This document shows, one piece after another, positions 23,656 to 35,272 of a DNA stretch of 64,000 nucleotides (position 1 is the first letter of the stretch; each line of letters opens with the position of its first letter). The notes beneath the pieces were generated by a model. It saw nothing but the letters and a program-made list of their open reading frames with translations, was not told the origin of the DNA and searched no databases. Made by a program: the position numbers and the translations under genes. The DNA is taken from positions 31,363,501 to 31,427,500 of the forward strand of contig NC_091661.1 in the NCBI RefSeq assembly GCF_042453785.1, given 5' to 3'. This stretch comes from Malus domestica. Taxonomy: Eukaryota; Streptophyta; Magnoliopsida; Rosales; Rosaceae.

Positions 23656-24088
23656 TTAGGGTTAATTAAACATATGCCCTCTAAAACTCAATTTGAGTCT
23701 TATTTAACTCTCTAATACTTGAAACGGGAAGGAATACGTGAGAAACAATTTGAGTATTTAGGAAGTTAGGCGACACATTTTGAGTTTCAAGGACTTAAGT
23801 ATAATTAATCTCGTTATTTAATTGATTAGAATAGCTAATTACATAATTAAATTGTTACTTTATTTGTCAAATACAATTAATTGTTTAAGAACTATTAGTG
23901 GGTCCCTAAATAAGCAAAAAGTTCAACGAGCAAGAGTAATTAGCCAAATTGTCAAATTAAACACTCTCCTTTTGGTCCAATACACATTCTAGAAGTTTGA
24001 CTTTCCTTGATTCTGGTTAGATTACGATTTGGTCACAACGTAGAATTGGCTAAACATTGTATACCCCTCTTTGTACTCACGTTCAAAT
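23656..24088. other. Intergenic, no recognised gene
   Basis: AT-rich sequence between a fold-back element and the tandem-repeat block. No reading frame or RNA gene is supported. Confidence 0.5.
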
Positions 24089-25370
24089 CTCACTATCCGT
24101 CGAATCTATCTTCTTGTCAAGTTCAAATTCCTCTCCCATAGAGCAAAGGAATAGTGTTTGGCTTGTGCTTTCGCTTTGAATGGGTGTCCTCTTTGGATAA
24201 TAAATGGTTGGATAGAAAATCTCACTGTCCGTCGAATCCATCTTCTTGTCAAGTTCAAATTCCTCTCAGCAAAGGAATAGTTTTTGGCTTGTGCTTTCGC
24301 TTTGAATGGGTGTCCTCTTTGGATAATAAGTGGTTGGATAGAAAATCTCACTGTCCGTCGAATCAATCTTCTTGTCTAGTTCAAATTCCTCTCCCGTAGA
24401 GCAAAGGAATAGTGTTTGGCTTGTGCTTTCGCTTTGAATGGGTGTCCTCTTTGGATAATAAATGGTTGGATAGAAAATCTCACTGTCCGTCGAATCCATC
24501 TTCTTGTCAAGTTCAAATTCCTCTCAGCAAAGGAATAGTGTTTGGCTTGTGCTTTCGCTTTGAATGGGTGTCCTCTTTGGATAATAAGTGGTTGGATAGA
24601 AAATCTCACTGTCCGTCGAATCAATCTTCTTGTCTAGTTCAAATTCCTCTCCCGTAGAGCAAAGGAATAGTGTTTGGCTTGTGCTTTCGCTTTGAATGGG
24701 TGTCCTCTTTGGATAATAAGTGGTTGGATAGAAAATCTCATTGTCCGTCGAATCCATCTTCTTGTCAAGTTCAAATTCCTCTCCCGTAGAGCAAAGGAAT
24801 AGTGTTTGGCTTGTGCTTTCCCTTTGAATGGGTGTCCTCTTTGGATAATGAATGGTTGGATAGAAAATCTCACTATCCGTCGAATCAATCTTCTTGTCAA
24901 GTTCAAATTCCTCTCCCGTAGAGCAAAGGAATAGTGTTTGGCTTGTGCTTTCGCAAGCTTTGAATGGGTGTCCTCTTTGGATAATAAATGGTTGGATAGA
25001 AAATCTCAATGTCCGTCGAATCAATCTTCTTATCAAGTTCAAATTCCTCTCGCGTAGAGCAAAGGAATAGTGTTTGACTTGTGCTTTCGCTTTGAATGGG
25101 TGTTCTCTTTGGATAATAAGTGGTTGGATAGAAAATCTCAATGTCCGTCGAATCCATCTTCTTGTCAAGTTCAAATTCCTCTCCCGTAGAGCAAAGGAAT
25201 CATGTTTGGCTTGTGCTTTCGCAAGCTTTGAATGGGTGTCCTCTTTGGATAATAAGTGGTTTATTGTCAAGTTCAAATTCCTCTCCCGTAGAGTAATGGA
25301 ATAGTGTTTGGCTTGTGCTTTTGCTTTGAATGGGTATCCTCTTTGGATAATAAGTGGTTGGATCGAAGGA
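24089..25370. repeat. Tandem repeat array, unit about 132 bp (126/132/136)
   Basis: About ten units. Using CTCACTGTCCGTCGAATC as the marker, units begin near 24089, 24221, 24347, 24479, 24605, 24737, 24869, 25005 and 25137, giving spacings of 132, 126, 132, 126, 132, 132, 136 and 132. The 126-bp version lacks CCGTAG-type bases after CCTCTC, and two units contain an extra AAGC near GCTTTCGCAAGCTTTGAAT. The alternation suggests that a 258-bp dimer was copied. Because 126 and 132 are multiples of three, long open frames appear on both strands (up to 250 codons); I regard them as by-products. Confidence 0.92.
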
Positions 25371-25980
25371 ATAAGACCACTCTGAATCTCTGTGTTTGGA
25401 GTGTGCAGACCGAGAGGTCCAGGCTGTTCAAAGTTTTAGGTTTTTGTGAAGCAGCAAGTGAAATAGGCTAATGAAGATGTAGGTTAAAATTAAGTGGTCT
25501 GAATCTCTCAATCCGCGGCTTCAAAGGCATAGATCTAGAGTGGATCTCAATCCAAATGGAAATTATGGCAGCTAAAAAAAGTAGTTGGTGCATCTTTGGA
25601 TGGACGGTTTGAGAGATGGATGGTAATAAGGTCGGCCTTGGCTTGTGCTTTCGCTTTGAATGGGTGTCCTCTTTGGATAATAAGTGGTTGGATAGAAGGA
25701 ATAAGATCCACTCTGAATCTCTGTGTTTGGAGCGTGCAGACCGAGAGGTCCAGGCTATTCAAAGTTTTAGGTTTTTGTGAAGCGGCAAGTGAAATGGGCT
25801 AATGAAGATGTAGGTTAAAATTAAGTGGTCTGAATCTCTCAATCCACGGCTTCAGAGGCATAGATCTAGAGTGGATCTCAATCCGGATGGAAATTATGGC
25901 AGCTAAAAAAAGTAGTTGGTGCAGCTTTGGATGGACGGTTTGAGAGATGGATGGTGATAAGGTCGGCCTTCTACGTTGAT
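25303..25980. repeat. Two 330-bp tandem units containing part of the 132-bp repeat
   Basis: Two copies, period 330 bp (GGATAATAAGTGGTTGGAT at 25345 and 25675; GGCATAGATCTAGAGTGG in each). Each begins with about 60 bp of the 132-bp satellite unit and continues with unrelated sequence that includes CAGACCGAGAGGTCCAGGC. The composite shows that the satellite core spread by a larger-scale duplication. Confidence 0.88.
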
Positions 25981-26220
25981 CACGTGGAAAGACATATTTG
26001 GTGTTTACTTGTGCTTATATTACATGCTTAAATTCTGCATAATTACATCTCATGTAAAATCAAAAACACTAATTGTTATACCTACAAGTTTTTTGGATAC
26101 GAACGGGACCTCAGATGCAAAGATAAAACGCTCTTAATCAACTGAGTTGTATTTACAAGATTAACAAATCTAAAAACAAGTTGATGCGTACTTGGAGGTA
26201 AGCTAAGCATGAAGAACAGT

Positions 26221-27965
26221 TCAAACCGTTGGAAACAACCATCCCATCGTCCATCCGAGGAGCAAACCTGCCCCGGCAAGACCCAATCCCACCGCGAATG
26301 CAACAACGCCCGTGTTAATTTCGTACCTTGGTCTGCCGCCCCGTTTTCCGGCCCTGCGCTGACCCTTCTTCATGTGCCTGCCTTTGTGAGGGGACCATGG
26401 TTGGTCCTTGTTATTGAGCTGCAGGCAGAATTTCTCGAGCTGCAGCAATTGCAGCCACTGCTTGTAAGCAAAGAGTTGTGAGGCCTGCTTCAAAAACAGA
26501 GTGATTATGTGTTCCTTCTCTGTATGGGCTTGCTTTGCTGCTTTTTCTGCGTTCCTAGCTCGTGTTTGAGAGTGGCACAAAGCTTCCAATAGCTCGGCTT
26601 TGGTTCGATTGTCTTCTGAAATCTTTTGGGTTTCCACCTCATCCTTGCTGAAACAAATTATATTATAAATGAAGGGTATCATGAATGAAATTGATCAAGT
26701 AATCTCCGAGAAGTTTTCAAGCAACAAGATATCTGCTTCATTTAGATACAGGCATCGCAAGCTCGTACAGAAAAGTAAAGAAGCCTGGCATATTACTCTA
26801 ATACTGGGGGAAATAGGCAGACATTTATAATGAGCCAATAATTTCACATACGCACAAAGGAAATTTACGAAAAATACGGTTTACATGATCCTTGAAACAT
26901 ACAAAAACTTCAGAAGAATTGTCCCTTTCATGTAAGAGGGAAGGTAACAGGTTGATCTTCGATTATCATGAAACATAGAACATACGGTTCTATAAATTTT
27001 TTAAATTTGTTCAAATGATCTACGAATACCAGATGATAGTGGTCAACTGCGAAAACAATTGTAAAGCAAAAGATACAAATTTACCTTAAGGGACTGCAAG
27101 ACTCATGTGTTGAGTGACCAGAAGTAAGGCTTCCCCATGTATAAGTGTCCATATTGGAGAAACCCATTTCAGCCATCTGATCCATGGCTGAATTAGGGTC
27201 GAAAGCAGAGGGACCCTTCCTACGATGCTTAACCCGGGGCCGCGGGAGATCACAATTCTCAATATGTTCCAGTGACTTCTGAGCAACCAAGGAAGCCAAC
27301 TCATCTTTACCTGCAGAGCGCCACCACGGTTCAGTTTTCTCAGTTCCCACCCATTGGGATTCTAAACTGGAAGACATTTTCTTGGGTTCCTCAGAGCTCA
27401 AGCAGTTCAAAGAATCCAAGTTCATGAGATGATCATCTGAGTACCAAAACTCGCCCGAGTCCTTTCTCTTAGGAACTTTTGGATCATTCCCAATTCCAGC
27501 ATTGAGCTCTTGCATTCCTTTATTCTGGTCACTTTTTGTACAAGTGACAGAAACCTGGCACGGCTGCTCAACAAAAGAATTAGCACTATTCTTCATATCA
27601 ATTTGAGTACCCAAAACCCCGTTGGACTGGTAATAGTCGCTTATGATCGGAGTTTTATGAACAAATCCAGAATTCAAAGCTTCAAGTTCAGCCCCCAGGA
27701 CTGTTAGCTGTTCATACGTAAACTCCTTCTGCGGTCCACAGTTGGGTTCCAGGTTCAACCACCACTTGGTGTTGGGTGCTAGTTCAGGATTTGGGTTATA
27801 AGGCATGCAATCTGGTTTGAGGTTCTCAGGTGCAATATCAGATTCCGTTTTTGAGGAAGATGATGACGGGCAGGAAGAAAATTTTGGAGCGCTCCACGCA
27901 TCTTCTTGGACAAAACAACAGTTTGCTCTACGCTGCCATGTAGTACGTGCTCCTGCTGCTGCCAT
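26221..27965 (-). CDS. Plant protein of unknown function, coiled coil and C-terminal membrane anchor
   Basis: Two coding exons, 27965-27085 and 26647-26221, joined in phase 2 (AG|C). They total 1308 nt, 435 aa. The N-terminal two thirds is polar, with NTKWWLNLEPNCGPQKEFTY (about 67-86) and a conserved-looking block TEKTEPWWRSAGKDELASL then VAQKSLEHIENCDLPRPR. From about 295 to 350 a charged, Ala-rich stretch (CHSQTRARNAEKAAKQAHTE) looks like coiled coil. A basic cluster (KKGQRRAGKRGGRPR) precedes a Gly-rich hydrophobic helix, VVAFAVGLGLAGAGLLLGWT, ending WLFPTV. This suggests a tail-anchored membrane protein. I recall plant-only homologues without a known function. A leader intron runs from 28693 to 27977. 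Confidence 0.88.
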
Positions 27966-28880
27966 ATCTTGTCTATCTGTAACAGATTTTACAATGAAAA
28001 AACAATATTCAGTTGTACTACACTCAGTGAGGCATCTAATTTGAATGCGTAATTAGGTATTTGAAAGCTTTTAACTTGTCTAATGCCGAAAGAGACTCGA
28101 CCAGTAAATCCTAAGTCTCAACAAAAGAACAAAGATCCGAGATAGGCAGGAGCATCTAAAGACGAAACAAAGAAATTCAGATGATTTCACCAAATTGAAT
28201 CTTTAACTTTGGTTTGCAAAACTAGCAGGAAATCTTAAGCACTCGTGGGCGTAACAACATTGGCTAGAGCCTAGAGGCTATGCACCTAAATTTGAGTCCC
28301 CCTACCGCAATTTAGATTAGTTTAAAGTAGAATATCGATCGTAAAAATGGGAATCTAAAACCAAACCAGATTCTGTAAATTGTACAATCTACGATAATAT
28401 AGTACAAACACTGAAGACCTAAACAAAATTGACAAATACCACGTTAGTTCATGCAATATATATTCTGTAAGTGGAAGTTGGACCCAGATTCATACAGAAA
28501 CGTCAAATTTTAATAAAAAGATGTAAAATTTACACAATTAGAGCAAAACCCAACTCAAATCACTCCATAAAATTGAGAAAAACCAAACGGAAACTAGAAA
28601 ATCCCATTCAAAAAGGTGAAAAACACAGATTGAGCAATAAAGTATTGAACTTTCATCTAAAAATTTTGAAAGAAAAAAAAAGCAAAAAACTACCTTCAAA
28701 AGGAGATGGGAATTCTGGATTTCGCATACGTTTTCTGGGATTCGAAAAAGCAGATGCAGACGACAGAGAGACCTCCTCCTCCTTCTCCTCCTTCTTTCTT
28801 GTCTCCTACTTCACCGTCGCCTGCTTGCTTGCTAAAATAATGCAAGTCGGTAATATCCGTTTTCAATTCAGTGCGTAAAA
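27966..28880 (-). promoter_or_regulatory. 5' leader and leader intron of the tail-anchored protein gene
   Basis: The acceptor CTGTTACAG| lies at 27977, eleven bases before the start codon, and a donor TTTTGAAG|GTAG is at 28694/28693. The first leader exon is about 28694-28880 (upstream end not visible). A 135-codon plus-strand frame here is K/N-rich intron sequence, not a gene. Confidence 0.6.
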
Positions 28881-29039
28881 TATCCAAAAATACCGAAGTC
28901 TCAAAGCTTTGCGACACTTTCTTTCTGTGCTGAATGGAGTGGTACGTTGTGCTGAAGAGGGTTGTACCTCGATGTGGAAAATGACATGGTCCTAATTTTG
29001 GTGGGAAAATACACGTTCGTTGCCCCATTGGTGGGAAAA

Positions 29040-29136
29040 AAGACTTTTAGTTACACCGTTCTCGTCATCGTCATCGTTACGTTCTGTGTCAATTATTTGT
29101 TATGTAATAAAAAGTAACTCTTAATACTATAGGTTT
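29040..29136. mobile_element. Partial small MITE arm
   Basis: ACACCGTTCTCGTCATCG through TTCTGTGTCAATTATT resembles the left half of the element at 29522-29648. The two flank a family A fold-back element (29137-29503), so one may have been split by insertion. Confidence 0.35.
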
Positions 29137-29503
29137 GTTTAGCTAAAATAATTTCTGAGATTGACGTAACTCCTCACTTTGGTTCATGAGATTTGAAATT
29201 GATAGAACTGGTCTTTGACTTTGTCTACAATCAATCATTTTCATTCGTACAAAAAAAAAATCTGTTAAATAAGAACAAAAAATGATAAAAATACTCTCAA
29301 TTTAACAAAGAATGGGATCAAATGATTTGACAAAAATTGAAGGTATTTTGTCATTGTATTCTTGTTTAACGGAAAAAATTTACGAAATGATCAAAATGAT
29401 TAATGGTGGACAAATTTAGATACCAGTTTTATCGATTTTAAATCTCAGAGATCAAAATGAGAAGTTATGTCAATCTCAAACTCATTTTGGCTAAAAAGCT
29501 AAT
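29137..29503. mobile_element. Fold-back MITE-like element, family A copy 2
   Basis: Left arm GTTTAGCTAAAATAATTTCT then GAGATTGACGTAACTCC; right arm GAGAAGTTATGTCAATCTC and CATTTTGGCTAAAAAGC form an inverted complement. Inner arms TTTGTCATTGTATTCTTG and AAATGATAAAAATACTC are also paired. Noncoding. Confidence 0.75.
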
Positions 29504-29521
29504 ATTTTATGATTAATACGA

Positions 29522-29648
29522 GATGTCATGTAGTAGTGTTTACACTAACACCGTCTCATTCTGTGTCAATCACAATTGCTATATAAAAAGAAATTAACAC
29601 TGAACATTACATAATTGACACGAAATGATATGTAATGATGTACCAGTG
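29522..29648. mobile_element. Small MITE
   Basis: Inverted ends around TCATTCTGTGTCAATCAC (left) and AATTGACACGAAATGATA (right), about 125 bp, noncoding. Confidence 0.5.
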
Positions 29649-30287
29649 ACATGTAAGTTTCTATAGTGGTCATATTGCTACAATTGGGGGTGCAATGTGC
29701 ATTATGGCATCCATTCGTTTTGAAGTTCCTATTGGGATATTATTTCTCCTTCCATTTTGATAGGGACATTAACTTGTAAGCTTGAAATTTTGATAAGTGT
29801 TTTACCAAATTGGTAATTTACACATGGGGTCAAGGCCATGCCACCCATTTTCGTTTTCAGAAATTGACATGATAGAAAAGATCACATCACTCACTTCCAA
29901 ACCGTCCTTCGTACGTATTATGGGACGCAAGTTGAACCCACCATTGACCGACCGGACATGTCATATTTTTACATGCAAAGTTAAGTTGGTTGGTCAAGGG
30001 TAGTATTTTTATTACAACACGGTTAGACAAGTTAATTGGTTGGAGTGTGATATCTACACACCTTTTTTTACTTTTCTTACTTACACTTGGGGTCAAATTG
30101 TTCTCTCGTAAATTAAGTACTGTGAGGCCAATCAGTCAACAGTAGTGTGCTCGCTCTTTGTAGCCGAGTTTGAATCTGTATTTTAGAGTATTGTTAAGTC
30201 AGCCGGTCAACGATAACACACCCGCTCCTTGTAGTGAGATTTACCCGCTTCACGTAGCTAAGTTCGAATTCCCTTTTAAAATATCAT
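29649..30287. other. Intergenic; possible tRNA-like SINE remnant
   Basis: About 30115-30285 holds two tandem similar stretches (GTGTGCTCGCTCTTTGTAG then CCGAGTTTGAATC, and ACACCCGCTCCTTGTAG then TAAGTTCGAATTCC). The GTTYGAATY motifs resemble pol III B boxes, so a tRNA-derived SINE is possible but unproven. An arm related to the MITE at 9091 lies near 30047. Confidence 0.35.
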
Positions 30288-30602
30288 GGTTTTTTTAGCC
30301 AAAATAGTCTATGAGTTTTGAAGTCGATAAAAGTGGTCATTGACATTATTTTAGTCATTTTATTAAAAATCTCTACGAAATAAGGATGAAAATGACAAAA
30401 ATATCTCAATTAAATAAACAATGAGCCACAATAATTTGACAAAATTTGAAGTTATTTTTATCATTTTAATCTTATTTAATAGAGATTTTCACGGAAAAAC
30501 TAAAATGATTGATGGTGAACAAACTCAGAGACCAATTTTATCGATTTTAAATCTTAATAACTAAAGTGAAGAGTCATGTCGATTTCAGAAACCAAGAAGC
30601 CA
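30288..30602. mobile_element. Fold-back MITE-like element, family A copy 3
   Basis: TTTTTTAGCCAAAATAGTCT at the left and TCGATTTCAGAAACCAAGAA then GCCAAAT at the right. The inner arms GAAGTCGATAAAAGTGG and CCAATTTTATCGATTTT are inverted complements. Same family as 23190-23655 and 29137-29503. Confidence 0.72.
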
Positions 30603-30891
30603 AATATCATTATTGAAAATATAGATGAACACTCCACATGGCAATCCACCCGCTGTTGTTCACCCTACGTCTTATCTTTTTGCCTTGTAGTGGCGGTGTC
30701 TCCTCCAAACAACCATTCCAAGGTTCCTTGCTGTCGTTAAGTCGTAAATCACAATCAACACCCTAATTATTGTTGTGTGAGTGTGACTTCACCCGCGATG
30801 CCCGCCGGAATCATCGAAACCGGTGCCAAAATTTTAAAATTTAAAGTTTAGGGACCGACTACAATACTTGCATGTATTTAATCACAAGTAA

Positions 30892-33800
30892 TTAATGTTG
30901 AATCCGTTGCTTAAATTTCAATCGAAGTGCAGACAATCTTTTCTGCAAAGGGAAAACGTCGTTTTTCCTCCCTAGTTTCTCCAAGTAGAATACAAGTTTT
31001 TTCAGGGTGATCATTACCTCCTCGCTCTCGGCACCAAACTCCTTCTCTTGGATGCTCAAAACCCTCTTCAGCTGCTCGAGTAACGATTCGTTGTCCTTCG
31101 TTAATCTGGTTTGAATCGACACTAAACAGTCAAGAGCCTCCGCTGCCAAATACATCATCGTAACACATCAGATGAAGACCAAATGTGAAATGACCTAGTA
31201 ATTTATTTGTGCTTAAATAAAATGACAACATACCAACAGGAAGGGAATCGTTTCCAAATGCTTTTTCACGAATGCGCAAAGCCTCCAGGGCAAGCTGTTC
31301 AGCTTCTTCATCCCGTTTCAGATGGTAGAGTGTAACGGCGAGGTGCAGCATTGGGAACGTGATGGATTGATCATCAGGCCCCACTGTCTTTTCCATGATC
31401 TGCAAACTTGTCCTCAGCAAGCGCTCAGCCTCCGCATAATTCTTTGACCGTGAATGCGAAGTTGCAAGATTAATAAGGTGTGTCGCTGAGCTGGGGTCCT
31501 CTTTACCTTTATATCTCTCTGTGATCATCAGACATTCCTCCAGCAGCTCTCGGCCTTCCTTTCCTCTGCAAGCATTCCATCAAATTAATATGCTTAAAGA
31601 GAAAGATCAATTGTAGGTTTTATGACGAAAATTTACAATATCTATCGAGTGTACCTGTCAACATCTAGTCAAGGAATAATAACTAAATAACCGCCACTAT
31701 CATGTAATAACGGCAGAACAATATGCTTTCCGGTTCTTCTGAAATTAGCATTAGATAATTGCAATGTAGAATTAACTCTACCTTCCAACAGCATGAAGTA
31801 ACTCTGCCAAATCTATCCTCATCTTCTCCATTATGCTGTCATCTAAGGCCATATAATTGGAAGACGTGATCACTTCGAGCGCTTTTCTATATAAAGAGAT
31901 GGCTTCATTTGCATTTCCTGTAAAGAATCAGTCGTGAAACTGAGAAGCTATTGAGAGAGAGACAAACACGCGCGCAGAGAGAGAGAGAGAGAGATTGCAC
32001 AATTACCCATGGCACACTTCACATGGGCCAGGGAGCACATAGCCACTCCAACTCGTCCATCATTTTCTCCATATAATTTTTTGTATATGTTCAAAACTCT
32101 GAAAACGACGAGAAACAATGAAAGTGATCAAACTAAACCTGCTAAGAATCAGTCAGTGCACAAGGAACAAAGTAATCCAATCTACAGAAAGGCGGAGAGC
32201 AATTAAACCTTAGAAAAGGAGTTTCTGCCTCGGTAGGCTTTCCTTCTTTGAGCAAAAGATTGCCAAGGCCAAATAAAGGTATGACCAAATCCTCACTTTC
32301 AGCACCTCTGCTTGATTCTAGAAGAGTAATTGCACGGTTGTAGAATTCTACTGCTTTTGAAGTTCTTCCGATGGAGGTGAGAACTTTTGCAATCCCCAAA
32401 ATTGGTGTGATAAGAAAAACACTATTTTTCCCTGAAGAAAAGATGGCAATAACCACTCAAAAACACACACTCATGTAAAATCACATACATCATGACTTCA
32501 TTTTGTGTTAGGTTATGCTAACTAAAGGACTTATGTACAAAATATTATCATAACGTCTTTAAGTTGATTGAGTCACTTAGCCATCTAGTATCATTCACCA
32601 AAGAAGTCATATAACGCCATTCGGCAATAGCCAACTGAGTTACGAGTCGTGAAAAGGCTCCAAATTGACAAGAGAACTTACCATATATGTTCTCCATGTT
32701 ACCAATAGCCCTCCTATATGCAGACATTGATTTCTCAAACTCTCCCAAAGTTGAATACATGCTCCCCATATGCACGAGAACTGAATCCAGAAGCGGTTCA
32801 TCATCCTTTAGACTGCCAACAACTTCATTCAACTGGCCATCCATTAAAATGCACAAACAAAAAAGAAGAGCAATAATCTTACATGGGGCAATGGGGGAGA
32901 AAAATTATACATGCCTTTCCTACAGAAGGAAAAATGAAATTACCATATCCAGTAGGGAACCAACAAATTTCAAGTCGCCAATAGCCATGTATCCTAGAGC
33001 TATGATGTCAATGGTGGCAGCTTCTTCAATGCCTCTAATGCCGGCATCCATCCGTTCCTTCACAGCTTCATAATTGGCCTGAAGTAGGTCTATGGCATCA
33101 TTTTTGTTCCCCATCATAATCATCCTTTTGACTTCATCAAATAACTCTTGCAGTTCTCTTTCAAAACTTTTCATCCCGTCTAATTTATCACTTGATTGCT
33201 TAAAAGAAGTTTTGAACCTGCTAATCGTTAAAACTGGTTTAGGGTCATTGATTCATCATTTGGAGATGAAACTAAGGACTCATTTGGTGCCTAGGATTGG
33301 ATTTGACTGGTTAACTCACCACATTCAAGGCACGTTAACGAAGAAATGAACAAATTTTGTCTAAGTTGAAGGTATAAAATGGATTACTCATGAAATGAAA
33401 TTACCCCTTCCGATCCCCACCAATTGGTGGGATATCAAAACCTTATAACGTATCCCCTCCAATCCCTACACAATGAAAAACCCTTCATTTCTTACTTCAA
33501 GATAGTCTTAGGAGTTACCTAATCCAATCCATTCCTTAGCGCCAAACAGGCCTAATTATGTTCAAAACTGCACTCAGCAAAAATCAATAGAAAGCAAAAC
33601 AAAACTAAAACAAAAGAACTGTACATGTTAAAGTGCTTTTCTAGGCAGCTTTGGGAAGGGAAAAAATTGCACCTCTGAGAGTGCTTTTGTAGGGCTGCCA
33701 GATTTCTATCCAATGAGCCAACAGAAGCAAGGGTTCTGGAGACACAACAGAGGTCAAAGTTTCTTACAGGTACCATGAAAAGCTTGAAGCTGCAATTCGC

Positions 33801-34169
33801 TTTCGGGAGACAAACAGAGAAGAAATTGCTGCCTTTGTGCAAATGGACAGACTGCATCATGCGATGCAAGCACACTTCGCTCTTCCTGAATTGTTCAAAG
33901 CAAAAGCATTAGCGTGTCAGAGCCCAATACTTGTATGAACAACTCAAAAGATCAAAACCCAACACATTCAACTATGTAAAAAACCATTTTTTCAAATATT
34001 TTGGAATTTTTTTTGCTAAAAATCCAACCTTTGGTGAATCAAACGGACAGAATCATAATTTAATACAAATTAAAAACTGAAATTATATGGAAATTCTGGA
34101 GAGAGAGAGAGAGAGAGAGTACCCGTTGTTGTTGTAGAAGGGAGGAGAGAGAAGAAGGGAAGCTGCCAT
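30892..34169 (-). CDS. Kinesin-light-chain-like TPR protein, probably plastid-targeted
   Basis: Nine exons: 34169-34123, 33885-33673, 33217-32944, 32832-32682, 32431-32209, 32098-32007, 31917-31782, 31565-31234 and 31142-30892. They total 1719 nt, 572 aa. The start gives MAASLLLSPPFYNNGKSEV. The first about 80 residues are rich in Ser, Lys and hydrophobics with few acids, as in a chloroplast transit peptide. The rest is TPR arrays of kinesin-light-chain spacing, for example SVLVHMGSMYSTLGEFEKSM, LGIAKVLTSIGRTSKAVEFY and NLATSHSRSKNYAEAERLL. Such repeats bind protein partners; no catalytic motif is seen. The neighbouring RCF3-type gene recalls the Arabidopsis pair At5g53080/At5g53060 (from memory). 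The function of this plant subgroup is not known to me. Confidence 0.9.
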
Positions 34170-35272
34170 TGGTGGTGGTGGAGGAGGAGGAGGAGTTGCA
34201 GAAGAGACTGAAGAGTGAGAGCGGAAAGCTGACCGAGCTGTCAAAAGCGGCAAAAGATAACGAGAACGGTGGACGCTGAAGTGAGTGGGTTAACTCAGCG
34301 AGTTCGGGTTGGGTTGGGTTTGGTGACTCGGCTCGTCAGCCCATCTAGTAAACGGGCTTATGACCATAAGTGCTTACGTTTCCTTTATGCTTTCTTCTAA
34401 AATACCACTCTACTCTAAGGGGAGATATTCAGAACTTTCATGCAAAGAGACAGACGCGTTACACTAACCAACTGGCTTTACTCATTTCTAAGATAAAAAT
34501 GTTTCGTACTTATATCTTATTAGCATTATAGAGGGATTCACTAACCAACTGGCTTTACTCATTTCTATGATAAAAATGTTTCGTACTTATATCTTATTAG
34601 CATTATAGAGGGATTCGAACTTGAGAACGTGAACCCGACATAGGTCCAACAAGAACCAAAGCCAATGGGTACGATGATTGTGTAAACCGATAACAGAGTA
34701 ATAGGGTCTCCAACTTCCTTGACCTTCCGACGCTGGCGTCAGCCCCCATACATGGTCTTACGACTTTGCATACATGGTCTTACGACTTTGCAGAGACCTG
34801 TGTTTTTGGTAGGACCAGTTCACAAGCTGTACTTGGTGTTTGAAGGGGAATGAGAATTGGCCAGTTCACACCACCGGTAGCAAAGATTCATCCCCAAAAG
34901 TGATACACAGCTTAATTTGATTTGCAACACCCGAACATGCAATCATCAATGATTTAATGTAAGATCACGGCAAAAGTACAGCTCCGGTGATCATCGATCA
35001 TCAACGCAAAACATAATACACACGACGAAAAAAAATTGCTTTCCCACGTCCCAGATTCGTGCAGGAAAATCGAAATGTTGAAGAGAACTAGACCTAAAGC
35101 GTTCTTAGAGATTACATTTACAGTGGATACATTCATATAAACCGATGTGTGCCTAAACTAAGGAGCAAAAACTCCCTACCTTACAGGACAATGCATCCAG
35201 AAATGATCTGAATAGCAAAATATCACGGCAGGACCAGCTCAAAATTTTAGTACCGATGTTGCTCCTGCTCGT
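34170..35272. other. Intergenic with two small tandem duplications
   Basis: A 77-bp tandem pair at about 34463-34617 carries CTAACCAACTGGCTTTACTC in each copy, and a 23-bp tandem pair lies at about 34747-34792 (CATACATGGTCTTACGACTT). The right end is probably the 3'UTR of the KH gene. No other gene is seen. Confidence 0.6.

Noticed and set aside
24524-25276. 250-codon minus-strand reading frame
   Set aside because: It lies wholly within the tandem array, switches between two repeat frames at a 4-bp longer unit, and has equally open frames on the other strand; best read as a by-product of units divisible by three.
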